Below the pieces are notes generated by a model that searched no databases, was not told the DNA's origin, and saw nothing but the letters and a program-made list of their open reading frames with translations. From contig JAAYIK010000012.1 in assembly GCA_012523465.1 (NCBI GenBank), positions 1 to 64,000 on the forward strand: a stretch of 64,000 nucleotides of DNA, read 5' to 3'. Origin of the DNA: Lysobacteraceae bacterium (GTDB taxonomy: Bacteria > Pseudomonadota > Gammaproteobacteria > Nitrococcales > AK92). Each line of letters begins with the position of its first letter. Position 1 is the first letter of the stretch. Made by a program: the position numbers and the translations under genes. Below, in pieces: positions 18,162 to 28,717 of this stretch.

Positions 18162-19061
18162 TTGTCTGAACGCAGAGGACCGGGGCTGGCCTATGCCGGG
18201 CTAGCCGCCGCCGCTTTCTTCTGGGCTGGCAATGCCGTCGTCGCCAGGGATGCCGTCGGCCACATCCCGCCACTGGCCATGTCCTTCTGGCGCTGGGTCA
18301 TCGCGCTGCTGGTTCTGCTGCCTTTCGCTCTGCCGCACCTGCGCCGGGAGTGGGCCACGGTGCGCGCCAACTGGCGGCACCTGCTCGGGCTGTCGATTCT
18401 CAGCGTCGCCGCCTACAACACCCTGCTTTATCTGGCCGCGCAGACCACCACGGCCGTCAACATCACCCTCATCAGCGCCACCATGCCCATCATGATCGCG
18501 CTGATGGCGCGCCTGGTGCTGGGCTCGCGCCTGCAATGGGCGCAGTGGGGCGGCATCGTGCTGGCGCTGAGCGGTGTTGCCATCATCGTGCTGCTTGGCG
18601 GTGGCACCGGCGGCGTCAATCCCGGCGACCTCATCATCCTACTCGCTGTCGTCAGCTGGGGCGTGTATTCGGTGCTGCTGCGCTGGCGACCGCTGCCACT
18701 GCACCAGCTGACCGTCCTGCTGGTGCTGATCATGCTCGGGCTGCCCTGCATCCTGCCGTTCTATCTCTGGGAGCTGGGCGCGCGGGGAGGCCTGACGCTG
18801 GACGCCGACGCCCTCCTGGCCATGTGCTACGTCGGCCTGTTCCCCTCCGTGCTGTCGTATCTGTTCTGGAACTACGGAGTCAGCACCGTGGGCCCCAACC
18901 GCGCCGGGATGTTCATCTACCTGGTGCCGGTCTTCACCGCCGTGATGGCCTGGGTGCTGCTGGACGAGCGCCTCTACCCGCGGCATGCGCTGGGGGCGGC
19001 GCTCATCCTGATCGGGCTGTACCTGTCGACCCGCGCCCGCTCGCTCAAGACGCGATCTTGA
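18162..19061 (+). CDS. EamA-family drug/metabolite transporter
   Basis: 299 residues with ten transmembrane helices arranged as two EamA repeats (about 10-140 and 150-290). The start is TTG at 18162, supported by GGAGAG with a 6-base spacer. Conserved features include [22 protein letters not shown] in the first helix pair and the [14 protein letters not shown] end. This is an inner-membrane exporter of unknown small metabolites. The last 17 bases overlap the convergent chemoreceptor gene. Confidence 0.85.
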   Translation: MSERRGPGLAYAGLAAAAFFWAGNAVVARDAVGHIPPLAMSFWRWVIALLVLLPFALPHLRREWATVRANWRHLLGLSILSVAAYNTLLYLAAQTTTAVNITLISATMPIMIALMARLVLGSRLQWAQWGGIVLALSGVAIIVLLGGGTGGVNPGDLIILLAVVSWGVYSVLLRWRPLPLHQLTVLLVLIMLGLPCILPFYLWELGARGGLTLDADALLAMCYVGLFPSVLSYLFWNYGVSTVGPNRAGMFIYLVPVFTAVMAWVLLDERLYPRHALGAALILIGLYLSTRARSLKTRS

Positions 19062-20676
19062 AACGGGTGACCAGCTGCTCCAGCTCGCGCGCCAACCGCG
19101 CCAGATCCTCGCCGGCCCGGGTGTTGTGGCTGACGTCCGCCGCCGTCTGCTCGGCGGCGCTGGCGATGGTGGTGATGTTGCGGTTCATCTCCTCCGCCAC
19201 CGCGCTCTGCTGCTCGGCAGCGCTGGCGATCTGGGCGTTCATGTCGCGAATGGTCGCCACCGCGCTGGCGATGATTTGCAGCGCCCGGCCGGCTTCCTCG
19301 GCTTCCTCCACCGCCCCGCGCGCCTGCTCGCGGCTGTTGTGCATCACCTGCACCGTTTCCGCCGTACCGGCCTGGATGCGCTCGACGATGTCCTGAATCT
19401 CCTGGGTCGACTGCTGCACGCGCAGCGCCAGGTTGCGCACTTCGTCGGCCACCACGGCGAAGCCGCGGCCCTGCTCGCCGGCCCGCGCTGCCTCGATGGC
19501 GGCGTTCAGGGCCAGCAGGTTGGTCTGCTCGGCCACGCCGCGGATCACGTCCAGCACGGTGCCGATGGCCTTGCTGTCGCCTTCCAGCCGATCCAGAGCC
19601 ACGGCCGCCTGCTCGACGCCGGCCGCGACGTCCTGCACCGCCGTCACCGCCGAACGCACCACCTCGGCGCCGCCGCGGGTGGCATCGTCGGCCTGCTCCG
19701 CCGAACGGGCCGCTTCCGAAGCGCTGCGGGCCACTTCCTGCACCGTTGCCGCCATCTCGTTCATGGCCGTGGCGATCTGGTCGGTTTCGCGCCGCTGCCG
19801 ATCGACTGCCTGGTTGGTGCGCTCGGCGATCTTGGCCACTTCGTTCGAGGCCGCCGTCATCCGGGCCACTGCCGCCGTCAGCTGGCCCAGAATCGTGCCG
19901 AGCTCGCGTTGTAAATGCTGGGCGCTGAGCGCGATCCGGCCCAGCTCATCCCGGGTCGAGCTGACGATGGGCTGGGTGAAATCCCCCTGTGCCATCCGCT
20001 CCAGGTCCTCGGCCAGATGGGCGGCCGGACCGATGATGCCGCGGTTGATCAGCACCAGGAACAGGGCGAAGGCCAGTAGCACCGAGACAACCAGCGCCGC
20101 CACGCTCAACGTCATCAGCCGCCGCGCCGATTCGGCGACCAGGTTGCTTTCCCTGGCGGTGTGCGCGCCCAGCAGATCGACCGCCTGCTGCAGCAGATTG
20201 GCGTTTTGCTCCAGCACCGTCATGACCATGGCGTCGGCAGTTTCCGCGCTCTGGAATTGCAAGTAGTACTGGCGCGCTTCGCGCAGGGCGCCGATCGCCC
20301 GCTCCTGCGCCGTCTGGAAGCGCTGCAGCAGCTCCCGCACGTCGTTCTGCCGCACGGCCGAGATCAGCGCGGCGGCATTGCGCAGGATGTCTTCCTGCAG
20401 CGCGTTGACCGCCTCCCAGTGACGGGCATGGTCGGCTTCGTTGGCGCCGCGCAGCAGCATGGTGGTCCACTCCCGGCTCTGCTCCCGCGTCTGCAGCATC
20501 AAGGCGCTGACCTGTTCCTGGAGCCGCACGTCACCGGCGATGAGCCGCTCGTAGCTCAGGATGGCCTGCCAGCCCTGCCAGAGCCCGAAGACGGAAGCGG
20601 CCAGCACCAGCGCCGTGCCGAAGCCGGTAATGGCGAGTAGCTTGTTGCGAATGCTGCTGAAGATGAAATTGAACAT
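19045..20676 (-). CDS. Methyl-accepting chemotaxis protein
   Basis: 543 residues. It has an N-terminal transmembrane helix ([20 protein letters not shown]), a helical periplasmic sensor of about 150 residues (four-helix-bundle type), a second transmembrane helix ([20 protein letters not shown]), HAMP ([10 protein letters not shown] end), and a long signalling domain with the hallmark tip [20 protein letters not shown]. There is no C-terminal CheR-tethering pentapeptide. The ATG at 20676 is preferred to a GTG at 20694. No other chemotaxis genes are nearby, so it is an orphan receptor; the ligand is unknown. Confidence 0.9.
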   Translation of the reverse strand: MFNFIFSSIRNKLLAITGFGTALVLAASVFGLWQGWQAILSYERLIAGDVRLQEQVSALMLQTREQSREWTTMLLRGANEADHARHWEAVNALQEDILRNAAALISAVRQNDVRELLQRFQTAQERAIGALREARQYYLQFQSAETADAMVMTVLEQNANLLQQAVDLLGAHTARESNLVAESARRLMTLSVAALVVSVLLAFALFLVLINRGIIGPAAHLAEDLERMAQGDFTQPIVSSTRDELGRIALSAQHLQRELGTILGQLTAAVARMTAASNEVAKIAERTNQAVDRQRRETDQIATAMNEMAATVQEVARSASEAARSAEQADDATRGGAEVVRSAVTAVQDVAAGVEQAAVALDRLEGDSKAIGTVLDVIRGVAEQTNLLALNAAIEAARAGEQGRGFAVVADEVRNLALRVQQSTQEIQDIVERIQAGTAETVQVMHNSREQARGAVEEAEEAGRALQIIASAVATIRDMNAQIASAAEQQSAVAEEMNRNITTIASAAEQTAADVSHNTRAGEDLARLARELEQLVTRFKIAS

Positions 20677-20883
20677 AGGCCCGTTACCCGACACCGTTGG
20701 ACTCAGGATCTGAGAGCTTTAACGGCAGATGCGTTGTATTCTTGAGAGTACGCGCCGCGGGCCCGCAAACGGTGCCGGGCGGTCTCATCCCTACAGCCAC
20801 GCATTCTAGGAGCTGACAGGCCGGGCATGCCCTGATGCGAATCAAGAGCGCTTCAGAACAATCAAGCCCAAGCCCCGAGCGCC

Positions 20884-22461
20884 ATGTACGAGTCGCACTT
20901 CGGCCTGCATGAGCGGCCGTTCTCCATCGCTCCCAATCCCCGCTTCCTGTTCCTGAGCCAGCGCTACCGGGAGGCGCTGGCGCACCTGCTCTACGGAGTC
21001 CGGGAGCGGGGCGGGTTCGTCCAGCTGACCGGCGTGGTGGGCATCGGCAAGACCACGCTGACCCGTGCCCTGCTGGAGCAGCTGCCAGACACGGTCGACA
21101 CCGCGCTGGTGCTGAACCCGACCGTCACCCCGCGGGAGCTGCTGCTGACGATCTGCGAGGAGCTGGGCATCGCCGTCCCCGCCGATGCCGGCATCCCGGC
21201 GCTGATGAATACGCTGCGCGACCATCTGCTGGCCGGCTATGCCAGCGGCCGCCAGACGCTGGTACTCATCGACGAGGCACAAAACCTGAGTCCGGAGGCG
21301 CTGGAGCAGGTGCGGCTGCTCACCAACCTGGAAACCAACCGCGAGAAGCTGCTGCAGATCATTCTGGTCGGGCAGCCGGAGCTGCGGGATCTGCTCGCCC
21401 TGCCCGGCCTGCGTCAGGTGGCGCAGCGGGTGACGGCCCGCTACCACCTCACGCCGCTGCGCTGGCAGGAAACCCGCCGCTACATCCAGCACCGGCTGCG
21501 GATCGCCGGCGCCAAGCGGCCGCTGTTCAGCTGGCACGCGATGCGCATCATCCATGCCCGCGCCGGCGGCATCCCCCGCCTGATCAACGTCATTGCCGAC
21601 CGCGCTCTGCTCGGTGCCTACGCCCGCGGCCGCAAGCGGGTCGGCGCTGGCATCGCCCGCCGCGCCGCCCGCGAGGTGTTGGGGCAGCCTTCGCGTCGCC
21701 CCAGCTGGCTGCTGCCGACGGTCGCCGCCAGCATGCTGCTAATCGCGGCCATCGCGGCCTGGCCGCCGCTGCGCGGCTGGCTGCAGGCACTGCCGCAGCC
21801 AGCACTGCCGCAGGCGCAGGAAGCCGTCGCGGCACCGCAGCCGGCGGCGCTGGCGCAGCTGCTGCGGGACCGGGACTCTCGGCTGCGGCCCGATACCGCC
21901 ATCAAGCAGTTGTTCCGGCTCTGGCAAGCGCGGTTCGCCGCGCACGACGAGGCGACGGCCTGCGAGCAGGCGCAGCGGCAAGGGCTGGCCTGCCGGGTGG
22001 ACGATGCTGGGTTGGAGGCGCTGATCGCGCGCGGCCTGCCCGTGGTGCTGGAGCTACTGGCCGAGGACGGCATCCGCCATGCGGTGCTGCTGCTCGGGAT
22101 CCGCCAGGACCAGGCCGTCATCGCGCTGGACGACGCCAGGCTGGCAGTTCCGCTGGCTCAGCTGGCGGCGCGCTGGAGCGGCAGCTCCCTGACCTTGTGG
22201 CGGCCGCCGGCAGCGGTGGAGCAGACGCTGCGACCAGGCCAGCAGGGTCCCGCCGTGGCCTGGCTGCGCCGCCAGCTGGAGCGGATCGACGGCCGGCCCT
22301 ACCCCGCTGGCGACCGCTTCGACGACGCCCTGCAGCAGCGCATCCGGGCCTTTCAGGCCGAGCGCGGCCTGACGGTTGACGGCATCGTCGGCAGCGATAC
22401 GCTGTTCCATCTGGTGCTGGCCGCGCCGCCGGCCGGCTATCCGAGGCTGCAGCGAGAGTGA
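20884..22461 (+). CDS. gspA: GspA/ExeA-type AAA ATPase with peptidoglycan-binding domain
   Basis: 525 residues. The family start MYESHFGLHERPFSIAPNP is followed by Walker A GVVGIGKTTLTR (about 55-66), Walker B TLVLIDEAQNLS (near 122), a sensor region with VGQPELRDLL, a single membrane helix near 278-296, a periplasmic C39-like inactive peptidase region, and a C-terminal PG_binding_1 domain (LRPGQQGPAVAWLRRQL). With GspB it inserts the type II secretin through peptidoglycan. It overlaps the gspB reading frame region at the stop. No other secretion genes are in the window. Confidence 0.88.
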   Translation: MYESHFGLHERPFSIAPNPRFLFLSQRYREALAHLLYGVRERGGFVQLTGVVGIGKTTLTRALLEQLPDTVDTALVLNPTVTPRELLLTICEELGIAVPADAGIPALMNTLRDHLLAGYASGRQTLVLIDEAQNLSPEALEQVRLLTNLETNREKLLQIILVGQPELRDLLALPGLRQVAQRVTARYHLTPLRWQETRRYIQHRLRIAGAKRPLFSWHAMRIIHARAGGIPRLINVIADRALLGAYARGRKRVGAGIARRAAREVLGQPSRRPSWLLPTVAASMLLIAAIAAWPPLRGWLQALPQPALPQAQEAVAAPQPAALAQLLRDRDSRLRPDTAIKQLFRLWQARFAAHDEATACEQAQRQGLACRVDDAGLEALIARGLPVVLELLAEDGIRHAVLLLGIRQDQAVIALDDARLAVPLAQLAARWSGSSLTLWRPPAAVEQTLRPGQQGPAVAWLRRQLERIDGRPYPAGDRFDDALQQRIRAFQAERGLTVDGIVGSDTLFHLVLAAPPAGYPRLQRE

Positions 22462-22463
22462 CT

Positions 22464-23045
22464 ATGTCGTTCATTCTGGAAGCCTTGCGCCGCTCGGAAA
22501 AGGAACGCCGCCGGCTGGAAAGCGACGACGGCAGTCCGCTGCTGCCACCGGGCGAACAGCCGCGGCGACGCTGGCTGCCGTGGCTGCTGGCCGGGCTGCT
22601 CAGTCTCAATCTAGCAGCACTGGCCTGGCTGCTGCTGCGCCAGCCCACTCCCGACCCGGACCCGGCGCCTGCCGTCGCGGCCGCTCCCGACACCGCCAGC
22701 GCGCGGCTGGCCGACCTGGCAGGGCAGCCCGCAGCACCAGCGGCCAAGCCAGCGCCAACGACCGCGCTGCCGCCCGCGCCGCTGCAGCCGACGGTCGTCG
22801 CCGCGCCGGAGCCCGAGCCACCCTGGCTGTTCGAGCTGTCCGAAGAATTCCGCCAGGCGCTGCCGAGCTTCCAGGTCGGCATGCACGTCTACGCCCGACA
22901 GCCACAGGCGCGCTTCGTGCTGGTTGACGAGCGCACGGTGCGGGAGGGACAGGAGATCGCCCCGGGGCTGCAGCTGCTGGAAATCACCCCGCGCGGGCTG
23001 ATCCTGGGCTTCCGCGGGCAGCGCTTCCAGGTGCCGCTGCAGTAG
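22464..23045 (+). CDS. gspB: GspB, general secretion pathway assembly factor
   Basis: 193 residues from ATG at 22464, matching the family start MSFILEALRRSEKERRR; it lies 2 bases after the gspA stop. One transmembrane segment (residues about 36-53) is followed by a Pro/Ala-rich periplasmic linker and the GspB domain ending in GMHVYARQPQARFVLVD and LLEITPRGLILGFRGQRF. It works with GspA to place the secretin. The gene ends 3 bases before the convergent recQ stop. Confidence 0.85.
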   Translation: MSFILEALRRSEKERRRLESDDGSPLLPPGEQPRRRWLPWLLAGLLSLNLAALAWLLLRQPTPDPDPAPAVAAAPDTASARLADLAGQPAAPAAKPAPTTALPPAPLQPTVVAAPEPEPPWLFELSEEFRQALPSFQVGMHVYARQPQARFVLVDERTVREGQEIAPGLQLLEITPRGLILGFRGQRFQVPLQ

Positions 23046-23048
23046 GCT

Positions 23049-24899
23049 TTACCCACCGTGCGCGCGGATGACGGCCAGGAACTCCTCGCCGTAGAGCGCC
23101 AGCTTGCGCTCCCCCACCCCGTACAGCAGGCGCAGCTGCTCCAGCGTCTCGGGCCGGTATTCCACCATCTCCCGCAGCGTCGCGTCGTTGAAGATGACAT
23201 AGGGCGGCACGCCCTGCTCGCGAGCCAGCTCGCGCCGCTTCTCGCGCAGCGCCTCCCACAGGGCCTGATCGGCCGGCGCGGCGAACGCCGACGGCGCGCC
23301 GCGGGGCTTGCCCTTCTGCCGCGGCTGTCTGCGCTCCTGGCGCAGCAGCAGCCTTTGCTCGCCACGCAGCACCGGCCGACACGCCTCGGTTAGCCGCAGG
23401 CCGCCGTGGCCCTCGGCGTCCACGTCTAGCAGGCCGCGCGCCACCAGCTGGCGGAACACGCTGCGCCACTGCGCCACCTCGAGCTCCAGTCCGATGCCGA
23501 AGGTCGACAACCGGTCGTGGCCCAGCGCCAGCACCCGTTCGCTCTTGACCCCGTGCAAGACCTCGATCAGATAGCTGACGCCGAAGCGCTGGCCGGTGCG
23601 ATAGACGGTGGAGAGCGCCTTTTGCGCCGCCTCGGTGGCATCCCAGGTCGGCACCGACTCCAGGCAGTTGTCGCAGTTGCCGCAGGGCTGGTCGAGGGTT
23701 TCACCGAAGTGGGCCAACAGCGCCTGGCGCCGGCAGGTGGTCAGCTCGCAGAAGCCGAGCATGGCATCCAGGCGATGGCGCTCCAGCCGCTTGCGCTGCT
23801 CGCCGGCCTCGGAGCTTTCCAGCATTTGCCGCAGGGTGATCACGTCCTGCAGGCCGTAGGCCAGCCAGGCGTTGGCGGGCAGGCCGTCGCGCCCGGCCCG
23901 ACCGGTCTCCTGGTAGTAGGCCTCAAGGGAGCGCGGCAGGTCGAGGTGGGCCACGAAGCGCACGTTGGGCTTGTCGATACCCATGCCAAAGGCGATGGTG
24001 GCGACCATGATCAGGCCTTCCTCGTAGAGAAAGCGCCGCTGGTGCTCGGCCCGCACCTCGGGCGGCAGCCCGGCGTGATAGGGCAGCGCCACCCGGCCGC
24101 GCTCGCTCAGCCAGGTGGCGGTTTCCTCGACCCGCTTGCGGGAGAGGCAATAGATGATGCCGGCATCCTCCGGGTGCTCGCTGTCGATAAAGCGCCACAG
24201 CTGCTCGCGGGCCCGGTCCTTGACCGTGACCCGATAGCGGATGTTGGGCCGATCGAAACTGTCGCTGAAGACGCGAGCGGTCTGCAGCGCCAGCCGCTCG
24301 ACGATTTCCTGGCGGGTGCGGGCGTCGGCGGTGGCAGTCAGCGCCACCCGCGGCACGCTCGGGAAGCGCTGGTGCAGCACCGACAGCTGCAGATACTCGG
24401 GGCGGAAGTCGTGCCCCCACTGCGAGACGCAATGCGCCTCGTCGATGGCGAACAACGCCAGCCGCACCCGGCCGAGCAAGTCCAGCGTGCGCGGCTGCAG
24501 CAGCCGCTCGGGCGCGACGTAGAGCAGGTCGAGCTCGCCCGCCAGCAGCCGAGCCTCGACCTCGCGCATTTCCTCCAGCTCCAGCGTGGAGTTCAGATAA
24601 GCCGCTCGCACGCCGAGCTGCAGCAGGCTGCGGACCTGGTCTTCCATGAGTGCGATCAGCGGCGAGACCACGATGCCGACGCCCTCGCGCACCAGCGCCG
24701 GGATCTGGTAGCACAGCGACTTGCCGCCGCCGGTCGGCATCAGCACCAGAGCGTCGCCGCCGCGGATCAGCTCGGCGATCACGCCGGCCTGCTGGCCGCG
24801 AAAATCCTCGTAACCGAACACCCGCCGCAGCACCTCGCGGGCACGCGCCAGCACGTCGCGCGCGCCGTCTGCATCAGGTTGCATCATCGTTGTTGCCAT
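23049..24899 (-). CDS. recQ: ATP-dependent DNA helicase RecQ
   Basis: 616 residues (E. coli 609). Helicase motifs: FRGQQAGVIAELI, Walker A MPTGGGKSLCYQ (about 54-65), DEAH near 154, SATAD-type ALTATADARTR, and FGMGIDKPNVRFVAH. A zinc-binding RQC region has C-x16-C-x2-C-x2-C type cysteines (CRRQALLAHFG to CGNCDNCLE), then a C-terminal HRDC domain (LWEALREKRRELAREQG). RecQ unwinds recombination and stalled-fork structures. Several ATGs cluster at the start; the first was taken. The first two thirds are the highly conserved core. Confidence 0.95.
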   Translation of the reverse strand: MATTMMQPDADGARDVLARAREVLRRVFGYEDFRGQQAGVIAELIRGGDALVLMPTGGGKSLCYQIPALVREGVGIVVSPLIALMEDQVRSLLQLGVRAAYLNSTLELEEMREVEARLLAGELDLLYVAPERLLQPRTLDLLGRVRLALFAIDEAHCVSQWGHDFRPEYLQLSVLHQRFPSVPRVALTATADARTRQEIVERLALQTARVFSDSFDRPNIRYRVTVKDRAREQLWRFIDSEHPEDAGIIYCLSRKRVEETATWLSERGRVALPYHAGLPPEVRAEHQRRFLYEEGLIMVATIAFGMGIDKPNVRFVAHLDLPRSLEAYYQETGRAGRDGLPANAWLAYGLQDVITLRQMLESSEAGEQRKRLERHRLDAMLGFCELTTCRRQALLAHFGETLDQPCGNCDNCLESVPTWDATEAAQKALSTVYRTGQRFGVSYLIEVLHGVKSERVLALGHDRLSTFGIGLELEVAQWRSVFRQLVARGLLDVDAEGHGGLRLTEACRPVLRGEQRLLLRQERRQPRQKGKPRGAPSAFAAPADQALWEALREKRRELAREQGVPPYVIFNDATLREMVEYRPETLEQLRLLYGVGERKLALYGEEFLAVIRAHGG

Positions 24900-24935
24900 T
24901 GCCTTGTCGCGGTTTGGGCCTAGGCCCGCAAAGAA

Positions 24936-24957
24936 GCCGCGGCCTGCAGGCCGCGGC
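24936..24957 (-). terminator. Palindromic terminator after tamB
   Basis: Perfect inverted repeat with 11-bp arms (GCCGCGGCCTG and its complement) and no loop bases, followed on the minus strand by TTCTTT. It lies 64 bases after the tamB stop and before the recQ start, so it most likely ends tamAB transcription. Confidence 0.6.
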
Positions 24958-25021
24958 CAGGAGCGCCGGCTACCATAGCGGAATCGGTCGGTGACGTCAG
25001 TGATCCGGGCCCTGACTCGGG

Positions 25022-28000
25022 TCAGAATTCGAACTCGTAGAAGAAGTCCAGCGCGCTCTCCAGGCCGCTGACCGCCTCAACGTAGAAATTCCGGTTGACC
25101 CGGTAACGCAGGGTCAGCGTGTTGACAGGCTCGAAGACGCCGATGCCGTAGCGGACCAGCAGGTCCGGGGTGATGTAGCCGCTGAGCTCGACCTGGGTCT
25201 CCTCGCCTTCGCCCGAGGTGCCAACCTCGAAATCCTCCACCCCCAGCTCGCTCGCCAGCGAGGTGGCGAAGCCCCTGCCACCGAAAATGCCCAGGCTGAT
25301 CGCCGCCTGCGCCAGCAGCTGGTCACTGCCTCCACCCCCGCCCCCCAGCGGCCGCCCGCGGATCAGATAGGACAGGATCTCCTCCTGCGGCAGCCCCGGC
25401 TCGGAGAACAGGGTCACCTGCGGCTGCTCGGGCTCGCCCTCTACCCGCAGGCCGGCGACCACGTTGTCCACCCGCCGCACCGCTTCCACCAGCATGCTGG
25501 GCTGCGTCAGCGGCCCGGAGAACAGCAGCAGCCCCTGGCGGATCTCCAGCTTCTGCCCGTAGGCCTCGTAGCGACCTTCGACCACGCTGATCTCGCCCGC
25601 TGCCTCCGGCACGCCCTGGGCCCGCTGGCGCAGGCGCAGGCTGCCGGCCAGCCTGCCTTCCAGCCCAAAGCCCTCGATGCGCACCGCCTCGCCGAGCAGC
25701 AGCTCGATGTCCAGCAGCACGTCCCAGTCCGCCGCCGGCGGCGCCTCGACCTCCGCCTGGCCCGGACGGTTGATCACCACCACGTCGTCGGAAACCGCCA
25801 CCGCTCCTTCGGGCAAGCGCTTGATGGCAATGGTGCCTTCCGGCACGACGACCTGGCCGGTCACGCCGACCCGACCGGGCTCGATGGTCAGAGCCAGGTT
25901 GGGGCTGACGTATAGCCGAGCCATCTGCTCGTAGGCCGCCTCCAGCCGCGCGCCCGCCAGGGCCAGCGCCAGCCGCCAGGACTGCCGGCTCCAGGTCGCC
26001 TGCCCGTCGATGCGGGCCGTGCCCTCGCCGCTGCGGAAGCCGCCCCGCAGGCGCGCGGCATCGCCGGCCACCTCGGCGCGCAGCTCGATGGCGCTGAGCG
26101 CCATGGGCAGGCCGGTCGCCACCAGCTCGCCGTTCGCCAGCGCCACCGTGCCGTGGAACTGCGGCATGGCCAGGCTACCGCCCAACTGGCCGCGGATGCC
26201 GATAGTGCCGCTCAGGGTCTGGATGTCCGGCAGAAAGGCCTGCAGCAAGCCGAGCTGGAGCCCGTCGAGGTCGATGTCGCCACGCAGCGGCCGCCGGTCG
26301 CCGGCCAGCTCGGTGCGCGCCTGCAGCCGACCGGCCCCCAGCTGCTCGGAAGCCAGCTCGAGCTCCAGCGCCAGCGCTTCCTCCGCCAGCCCCAGCCGCA
26401 CGGCGAGGCTTTGGTACGCCAGCCGCAAGGGGTCGTCGTCTTCCCGCTCGAGGACGACCGCGCCGCCGCGGCTCTCAAGCACGACCCGTGCTGCGGGCCG
26501 CTGCGCCGGCAGCCAGTGCAGCTCGGCCTCGCCATCGAGCGGCGCCTGCCAGGCCAGGCCCTCCGGCAGCAGGGACGCCAGCCACTCCAGGCGGAAGCCG
26601 TTCAGGGCAAGCGCAACGCTGCCTTCGGCGCCCACGGTGGCAGCGCGGGTCAGGCACAGCCGCGCCGCCTGCTGTCGCCAGCAATGGGCCGCCACGTCGA
26701 GCCGCCTCGCCCGGTGCTGCCAGCCCAGCGCCACCGGCTGCTCCAGCCGCCACTGCTGCTGCGGCAAGAAGAGCGCCGCGCTGCGTAGCCGGCCGCGCCA
26801 ATCCAGCTCTGCGGTCAACTCCCCCTCCAGCTCGAGACGGCCACCATGGCCGTCGCCCTCAGCCTGCAGGCTCAGCGCATGCGCGCTGCGGCTGCCGACC
26901 AGCGCGCCCTGCAGACGCGCAAGCCGAAGCGCCCCGCTGGTCAGGCCGGAGGCGGCCAGTTGCAGGCTGCTGTCCTCCAGGGCGAGCCGGCGCAGGTCGA
27001 GCTGCAGCGTCAGGCTTTCTGCCGCATGCTCCCGGTAGCGCAGGCCACGACCCTGCAGCTGCAGCCGCAAATCAGGCTCCAGCATGGCGCCCGTCAGCGC
27101 CAGTTGCCCGCGCAAGCTGCCTTGCAGCCCGGGCAGCAGCCCCTGCGGCTGCGGCAAATCGAACGCGCCCTGCAGCGCCCACTGCTGGCCCAGGCGGCCG
27201 TCCACGCGGACGCGGTTGCGGCCGCTTTCCAGACGAACGTTCTGGAAGCGCCAGCCGGCGGCCAGCGGCTTGTCCAGCCTGCCCTGCAAGCGCAGCGGAT
27301 GGCCGAGCAGCTCGCCGTCGAGACGCAAGGCGTCCACGGCCAGCGACCAGTCGCCTGCGGCCACCGCGCCCGCAGCCTGCAGCTCGCCGCCGAGCGCGCC
27401 GGGCAGCGCCGGCCAGTGGCTGGCCGGATTGAGGCCTTGCGCCTTGGCGGCGGCCTGCCAGCGCAGTCCATCGCGCCAGCTCAGCCGGCCAGCGATGCGC
27501 AGGCTGCCGCCCAGCGTTGCCGCCTCCGCGTCGAGATCTCGCAGTTCGCCGCTGTCGCCGGCGAAGCGCAGCCGCCAGTGACCGGCCGGCACCTGGGGGC
27601 CGGCCACCGCGACCGCCAGGCTGCCCCGGTAGTCGCCGAGATCGCCCGCCGCTGCCAGCACGCCATCGCGCAGCAGCAACAGGGGCGCGTCGTCGAAGGG
27701 ATAGCGCAGTTCCTGCCAGCGGGCGGTGAAGTCGAAGGGCAGCCGGGGCGCGAGCGGCTGCACGCTGCCCTTGAGCTGCAGTTCCAGCAGACCGGATGCT
27801 TCCAGCTCGAGCGCGAGCTGGCGCATGTCTCCCGCTGCGGTGGCCGCGAGCCGCAGCGGCCGCGGCAGCTCGGGCGGCGTCAGTTCGGCCGCGAGCCGCA
27901 GCGCCAGGGGATAGGCATCGGCCAGCTCCACCTGGCCGGTTAGCGTCGCGGTGAGCGGTTCGCCGTGGAGCGCAAGGCGGTCCAGCGCCAGCAGCGATCC

Positions 28001-28717
28001 GCGCAGCGAGCCCGCGACGGCCAGCTGCCGCAGCCGGTAGTCGCCAGCGGGCATGCGCAGCCGGGCGTCCTCCAGCAACAGGCTCTTGGCGACCAGATCC
28101 AGCGGTAGGACGATCGTCGGCAGCTGCGCCGCCGGCGGCGCGGCCGGCTTCGCGGCGGACCGCTCGGCGCCGACATCGATCGCCACGTCCAGCCCGGCGG
28201 CGAGCAGCCACTCCACGGTCAGCGCCCCGCCGCTCAGCTCGGCGCTGCCCTGCAGGCTTCGCAGCGCCAGCGCGGCATCCGGCAGCTCGACTCGCACGTT
28301 GTCGAGCTGCAGCAGCTGCAGCCGCATGCCGACCGGCAGCTCCAGCCTGCCGGGTAGCGCCGACTCTGGCTCGGGCTGCGCCTCTGCCTGCGGCCGCACC
28401 GTCACCGTCAGCCCGTCCACGACCACGCGATCCAGACAGATGCGGGCCGCCAGCAGGCAACCCGGACTCCAGGCCAGCTCCGCCCTGGCTGCCTCGACCG
28501 CGATGTCCCGGTCCTCCCAGCGCAGCCCGCTGACCGCCAGGCCGCCGACGATGGCGCCGCCCTCCACGGTCAGCCGTAGGCGTGGCTCCAGTTCCATGGC
28601 TTGCTCGGCCAGCCAGCGCGCGCCCGCGGTGGTCAGCGTCAGCAGCCCCAGCAGGCCGACGACGACCAGCAGCAGGGTAAGCAAAGCGCTCAGCAGCCAG
28701 ACCACCAGACGCGTCAC
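25022..28717 (-). CDS. tamB: TamB, translocation and assembly module inner-membrane subunit
   Basis: 1231 residues (E. coli 1259). An N-terminal signal anchor (LLSALLTLLLVVVGLLGLLTL) is followed by about 1000 residues of amphipathic beta strands, the taco-like lipid-channel architecture of AsmA-like proteins. The C-terminal DUF490/TamB domain has GYITPDLLVRYGIGVFEP and ends FYEFEF, with the final phenylalanine typical of an outer-membrane-facing strand. It works with TamA in outer-membrane protein assembly and phospholipid transport. It overlaps tamA by 4 bases (ATGA). Confidence 0.93.
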   Translation of the reverse strand: MTRLVVWLLSALLTLLLVVVGLLGLLTLTTAGARWLAEQAMELEPRLRLTVEGGAIVGGLAVSGLRWEDRDIAVEAARAELAWSPGCLLAARICLDRVVVDGLTVTVRPQAEAQPEPESALPGRLELPVGMRLQLLQLDNVRVELPDAALALRSLQGSAELSGGALTVEWLLAAGLDVAIDVGAERSAAKPAAPPAAQLPTIVLPLDLVAKSLLLEDARLRMPAGDYRLRQLAVAGSLRGSLLALDRLALHGEPLTATLTGQVELADAYPLALRLAAELTPPELPRPLRLAATAAGDMRQLALELEASGLLELQLKGSVQPLAPRLPFDFTARWQELRYPFDDAPLLLLRDGVLAAAGDLGDYRGSLAVAVAGPQVPAGHWRLRFAGDSGELRDLDAEAATLGGSLRIAGRLSWRDGLRWQAAAKAQGLNPASHWPALPGALGGELQAAGAVAAGDWSLAVDALRLDGELLGHPLRLQGRLDKPLAAGWRFQNVRLESGRNRVRVDGRLGQQWALQGAFDLPQPQGLLPGLQGSLRGQLALTGAMLEPDLRLQLQGRGLRYREHAAESLTLQLDLRRLALEDSSLQLAASGLTSGALRLARLQGALVGSRSAHALSLQAEGDGHGGRLELEGELTAELDWRGRLRSAALFLPQQQWRLEQPVALGWQHRARRLDVAAHCWRQQAARLCLTRAATVGAEGSVALALNGFRLEWLASLLPEGLAWQAPLDGEAELHWLPAQRPAARVVLESRGGAVVLEREDDDPLRLAYQSLAVRLGLAEEALALELELASEQLGAGRLQARTELAGDRRPLRGDIDLDGLQLGLLQAFLPDIQTLSGTIGIRGQLGGSLAMPQFHGTVALANGELVATGLPMALSAIELRAEVAGDAARLRGGFRSGEGTARIDGQATWSRQSWRLALALAGARLEAAYEQMARLYVSPNLALTIEPGRVGVTGQVVVPEGTIAIKRLPEGAVAVSDDVVVINRPGQAEVEAPPAADWDVLLDIELLLGEAVRIEGFGLEGRLAGSLRLRQRAQGVPEAAGEISVVEGRYEAYGQKLEIRQGLLLFSGPLTQPSMLVEAVRRVDNVVAGLRVEGEPEQPQVTLFSEPGLPQEEILSYLIRGRPLGGGGGGSDQLLAQAAISLGIFGGRGFATSLASELGVEDFEVGTSGEGEETQVELSGYITPDLLVRYGIGVFEPVNTLTLRYRVNRNFYVEAVSGLESALDFFYEFEF

